The translations under genes were made by a program, and so were the position numbers. From Streptomyces katrae (lineage in GTDB: Bacteria; Actinomycetota; Actinomycetes; Streptomycetales; Streptomycetaceae): a DNA stretch of 26,807 nt. The notes under the pieces were generated by a model. It did no database searches. It was not told the origin of the DNA and worked only from the letters and a program-made list of their open reading frames with translations. The DNA is taken from the NCBI RefSeq assembly GCF_000717655.1, contig NZ_JNZY01000058.1, positions 1-26,807 of the forward strand, given 5' to 3'. Of the stretch, positions 24,682-26,807 are shown piece after piece. Every line of letters begins with the position of its first letter. Position 1 is the first letter of the stretch.

Positions 24682-26444
24682 CCGCTGTCGTCGCCGCCTT
24701 CGGCCTCGGGGATCGGCGGCGGGCTGAAGGCGGCGAGCGGGGCCCCGTCCGGATCGGGCCGTACGGCTCCGAGCAGCGGATTGGCCGCGAGGGGCGAGAC
24801 CTTGACCTTCGCGCCGGGCCGCGGGGCCTGGATCACCTTCCCGTCGCCGACGTACAGGGCCACGTGGGTGGCGGTGGGGAAGTAGACCACGAGATCGCCG
24901 GGGCGCAGCTCGTCCAGGGGCACCTTGGGCAGCTGCGCCCACTGCTCCTGGCTGGTCCGGGGGATGGACCGGCCGGCGTGCGCCCACGCCTGTGAGGTGA
25001 GCCCGGAGCAGTCGAAGGATCCCGGCCCCTCGGCTCCCCAGACGTAGGGTTTGCCGATCTGCTCGGTGGCGTAGGTCAGGGCGGCGCCGCCGGCGGCCGT
25101 GGGCGTACGGGGGGTGGTGGCGAGCCGGCCGGAGTCGAGCAGCTTCCGCTGCGCGGTGGCGGTGTCGGCGGCCTCGCGGGTGCCGAGCTCGGTGAGCTGC
25201 TCGGGGCTGAGCGAGGCGAGCATCCGCTCGACCTGCTTGAGCTTGAGGTCGACCTGCTGCTTGTGCTGCCTGCGCTGCTCGGTCAGGGACTGCCGGGCGT
25301 CGAGGGATTTGCGGGCGGCGGTGGCGAGGAGGTCGGCCTGGTGCTCGCCGCGGGTGAGGCGGGCCAGCACCCCCGCCCGGCGGGCGCCCTCGCGGGCGGT
25401 GAGCCGGCGCTGGTCCTGGGCGGCCTGAGGATCGCCGGTGAGCAGCATCCGGGCGTACGGGGAGAACCCGCGCGCCCCCTGGTACTGGGCCCGCGCCATC
25501 CGCCCGGCGGCGGCCTTCTCCGCCCCGAGGGCGGTACGGGCCTTCCCGAGCGCGGCACTGAGCCGCCGCTCCTCGTCCTGCCCGGCCTTGAGCGCTGCTT
25601 CGGTGGCGTTGTACGCCTCGGCGGCCTCTTCGGCCTGCCGATAAAGCCCCCGCAACTCGGCCAGCAACGCGCCGACCCCGAGCGCCGCGGGGGCGCCTGC
25701 GGCGCCCTGGACGGCGGGGGACCGGGGGCCGGTGGTGCCGGCCGCGCCGGAGCTCGCCGTGTCGCCGGCATCCGCAGAGCCGGTGGTCTGCGGGGCGGTG
25801 GTGCTCGCCGCACCGGCGTCCTTCGGAGCGGAACCGTCCGCCGAACCGAGGCCCCGCCGGGCGGCGGCGCCGGGAGCCTGGCTGTCGGAGCCGCCTCCGG
25901 CGCCGGTTGCCCGGGATCCGGTGGTGCCTCCGGCGCCGGCAGTCCGCCGGGCAGTGGCGCCTCCGGCGCCGGCAGTCCGCCGGGCAGTGGCGCCTCCGGC
26001 GCCGGCAGTCCGCCGGGCAGTGGCGCCTCCGGCGCCGGGGGACTGCTGGGGGGTGGCGTTCGCGGCGCCGCCGGCACCCTGGCGGGCGGCAGCGTCAGCC
26101 GTACCGGCGGCCTGCGGGGTGACCGCGTCCACCGCCTCGAGCCCCTGCGAGGCGGTGCGGCCTCTGAAGCCCGGATTCTGCCGGGGGGCGGAATCCGCCG
26201 AACCGCCGCCCGGCCGGGCGGCGGTGCCGGGAGCCTGCCGGCCGGAGGCGCTTCCGGCGCCGGTGGGGCCCGGCCTCGGGCGGGGGCCGGCGTTCGCCGC
26301 ACGGTCCGCCGCACCGGGGGACCGGCGGGCGGTGGCAGGGGCCGACGGGATGTCGGGGGCGGGCTCGGCGTGGGTGGTGGGGAACGGCCCGGCCGTGACG
26401 ACCACGGCGGCGATGCAGGCGGCGCGGAGCAGGCGGCGTGACAT
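24603..26444 (-). CDS. secreted NlpC/P60 (C40) peptidoglycan hydrolase with a long Ala/Gly-rich stalk
   Basis: A 613-aa exported cell-wall hydrolase. The signal peptide covers about 1-26 (LLRAACIAAVVVTAG, cleavage after THA). Residues 27-250 are low-complexity Ala/Gly/Arg/Thr, including three exact 11-residue repeats. Residues 255-420 form a helical coiled-coil region (ELRGLYRQAEEAAEAYNATE and others). The NlpC/P60 domain (about 455-565) has YVWGAEGPGSFDCSGL (Cys near 479), ATHVALYVGDG (His near 527) and VIQAP (Gln near 539 as third residue). It should cut D-Glu-meso/LL-diaminopimelate bonds in stem peptides, with the coiled coil possibly gating the active site. The acidic tail (EDADDADADADD) overlaps the convergent flavoprotein gene by 79 bp. 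ATG 26444 is set by a near-perfect GGAGGTGATCAC ribosome site. Confidence 0.93.
   Translation of the reverse strand: MSRRLLRAACIAAVVVTAGPFPTTHAEPAPDIPSAPATARRSPGAADRAANAGPRPRPGPTGAGSASGRQAPGTAARPGGGSADSAPRQNPGFRGRTASQGLEAVDAVTPQAAGTADAAARQGAGGAANATPQQSPGAGGATARRTAGAGGATARRTAGAGGATARRTAGAGGTTGSRATGAGGGSDSQAPGAAARRGLGSADGSAPKDAGAASTTAPQTTGSADAGDTASSGAAGTTGPRSPAVQGAAGAPAALGVGALLAELRGLYRQAEEAAEAYNATEAALKAGQDEERRLSAALGKARTALGAEKAAAGRMARAQYQGARGFSPYARMLLTGDPQAAQDQRRLTAREGARRAGVLARLTRGEHQADLLATAARKSLDARQSLTEQRRQHKQQVDLKLKQVERMLASLSPEQLTELGTREAADTATAQRKLLDSGRLATTPRTPTAAGGAALTYATEQIGKPYVWGAEGPGSFDCSGLTSQAWAHAGRSIPRTSQEQWAQLPKVPLDELRPGDLVVYFPTATHVALYVGDGKVIQAPRPGAKVKVSPLAANPLLGAVRPDPDGAPLAAFSPPPIPEAEGGDDSGYSADSAPAEDADDADADADDATSAT
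24616..24660. repeat. GTCGGC microsatellite read in both directions
   Basis: Repeated GTCGGC/GTC units encode SSASASASSASS at the end of the flavoprotein on the plus strand and DADDADADADD at the end of the NlpC/P60 protein on the minus strand. The repeat bridges the overlap between the two convergent genes. Confidence 0.8.
25927..26038 (-). repeat. 33-bp tandem repeat, three exact copies plus a partial one, inside the NlpC/P60 gene
   Basis: Copies begin at 25927, 25960 and 25993. A fourth is cut short after 13 bases at 26026. Each full unit encodes the 11-residue AGAGGATARRT in the stalk. The full copies appear identical at the DNA level, which indicates recent expansion. There are no spacers, so this is not a CRISPR. 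Confidence 0.92.
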
Positions 26445-26807
26445 GTGATCACCTCCAGGCGGCCGATGCTGCCACGCCCGGTATGACAAATTCCCCACCC
26501 GGGGCGGCCGGTTCCCCACTCTCACCCCTCCGGCCCAGCGCCCACCCGCCTGCCTGCCGCAATCGCCGACGGGCCGGACACGGGCTCCGCTGCCGCTGCG
26601 CGGGGCCACCCCCTACGCCCTTCTCCCGTTCACCGGGCGCGGCCCGGACCCGGTCCTCAAACGCCGGACGGGCTGCACATGCCGCTGCGGCATCCACCCG
26701 CCGGACGGGTCCGCGCCGCTCGCCCATAGGCGCGGGATCCGGGCGAAGCCCGCGTCACCCGACACCGATCAGCCCTGCCGGGGTGTGGGGCGCGGGGGTT
26801 CGGGGGC
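26445..26807. other. upstream region of the NlpC/P60 gene
   Basis: About 360 bp without a convincing gene. Apart from the ribosome site at the end of the preceding gene's leader, I see two GTGGGGAA direct repeats on the minus strand (around 26495-26520) and the dispersed-type sequence at 26654-26675. Features of a cyclic-di-AMP (ydaO) riboswitch, found before many Streptomyces cell-wall hydrolase genes, were looked for and not seen. Confidence 0.5.
26654..26675. repeat. possible copy of a dispersed streptomycete intergenic sequence
   Basis: TCCTCAAACGCCGGACGG followed by GCTG resembles a short sequence I remember as recurring between genes in many Streptomyces genomes. Its 11-bp core CGCCGGACGGG recurs at 26699-26709. 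The link to a genome-wide repeat is from memory. Confidence 0.4.

Noticed and set aside
22702..24987. A 761-codon minus-strand frame under cvnD and the flavoprotein
   Set aside because: Antisense shadow. The plus-strand genes carry clear GTPase and FAD motifs.
25927..26038. Regular 33-bp repeats as a possible CRISPR
   Set aside because: The copies abut without spacers, stay in frame inside a coding region, and no cas gene is present.
26449..26727. A 92-codon minus-strand frame upstream of the hydrolase
   Set aside because: It has an Arg/Gly/Ala-rich translation, no ribosome site and no motif, and lies where the promoter is expected.
26445..26807. Possible cyclic-di-AMP (ydaO) riboswitch before the NlpC/P60 gene
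   Set aside because: The conserved ydaO blocks were not found on the minus strand, although such hydrolase genes often have one.

Overview
The window reads as chromosomal DNA of a high-GC actinomycete, almost certainly Streptomyces or a close relative. The GC content is very high throughout, GTG starts are common, and the gene families are typical: an actinobacterial E1/E2-fused 2-oxoglutarate dehydrogenase, a Lon protease behind an HspR-type (HAIR) operator, and a four-gene conservon. I recall kgd and lon lying close together in S. coelicolor (SCO5281 and SCO5285), but could not check this. I see no tRNA, rRNA, CRISPR array, transposase or phage gene. Most of the window looks like core chromosome.

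Layout. (1) 1-371 holds no gene, only the strong kgd terminator. (2) 371-4270 (-) is kgd. (3) 4530-6346 (-) is an OmpR-type two-component pair whose genes overlap by 4 bp. (4) 6561-8330 (-) is a cytoplasmic GH3 glycosidase, divergent from a TetR regulator (8468-9130, +). (5) 9150-11604 holds three cell-envelope genes: a small secreted protein, a lipoprotein with an emfourin-like domain, and a divergent multi-pass GT39-like glycosyltransferase. The last has no ordinary start codon at its expected N-terminus and may start at ATC. (6) 11605-12066 is a gap holding the decayed tail of a GNAT acetyltransferase. (7) 12067-13443 (+) is a three-domain protein: two rhodanese domains fused to a DUF664/DinB-like domain. 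(8) 13530-14282 (+) is a lipoprotein of the DUF4097 beta-ladder type. (9) 14420-16816 (+) is lon with its HAIR site, followed by a terminator and a MarR regulator. (10) 17392-18165 (-) is a PP2C-like phosphatase. A ~400-bp intergenic region rich in palindromes separates it from (11) the conservon cvnABCD (18566-23328, +). (12) 23392-24681 (+) is a styrene/indole-monooxygenase-like flavoprotein that looks like the last gene of the conservon operon. (13) 24603-26444 (-) is a secreted NlpC/P60 cell-wall hydrolase that converges on and overlaps it.

How the genes work together. The conservon encodes a membrane sensor with a histidine-kinase-like ATPase (CvnA), a Roadblock/LC7 protein (CvnB), a DUF742 winged-helix protein (CvnC) and a Ras-like GTPase (CvnD), all translationally coupled. 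The flavin monooxygenase 63 bp downstream is the natural candidate for an associated effector. The most unusual single gene is the rhodanese-DUF664 fusion, which would join persulfide chemistry to a domain family containing mycothiol-dependent enzymes. Domain positions are my own counts from the translated sequence and are approximate.
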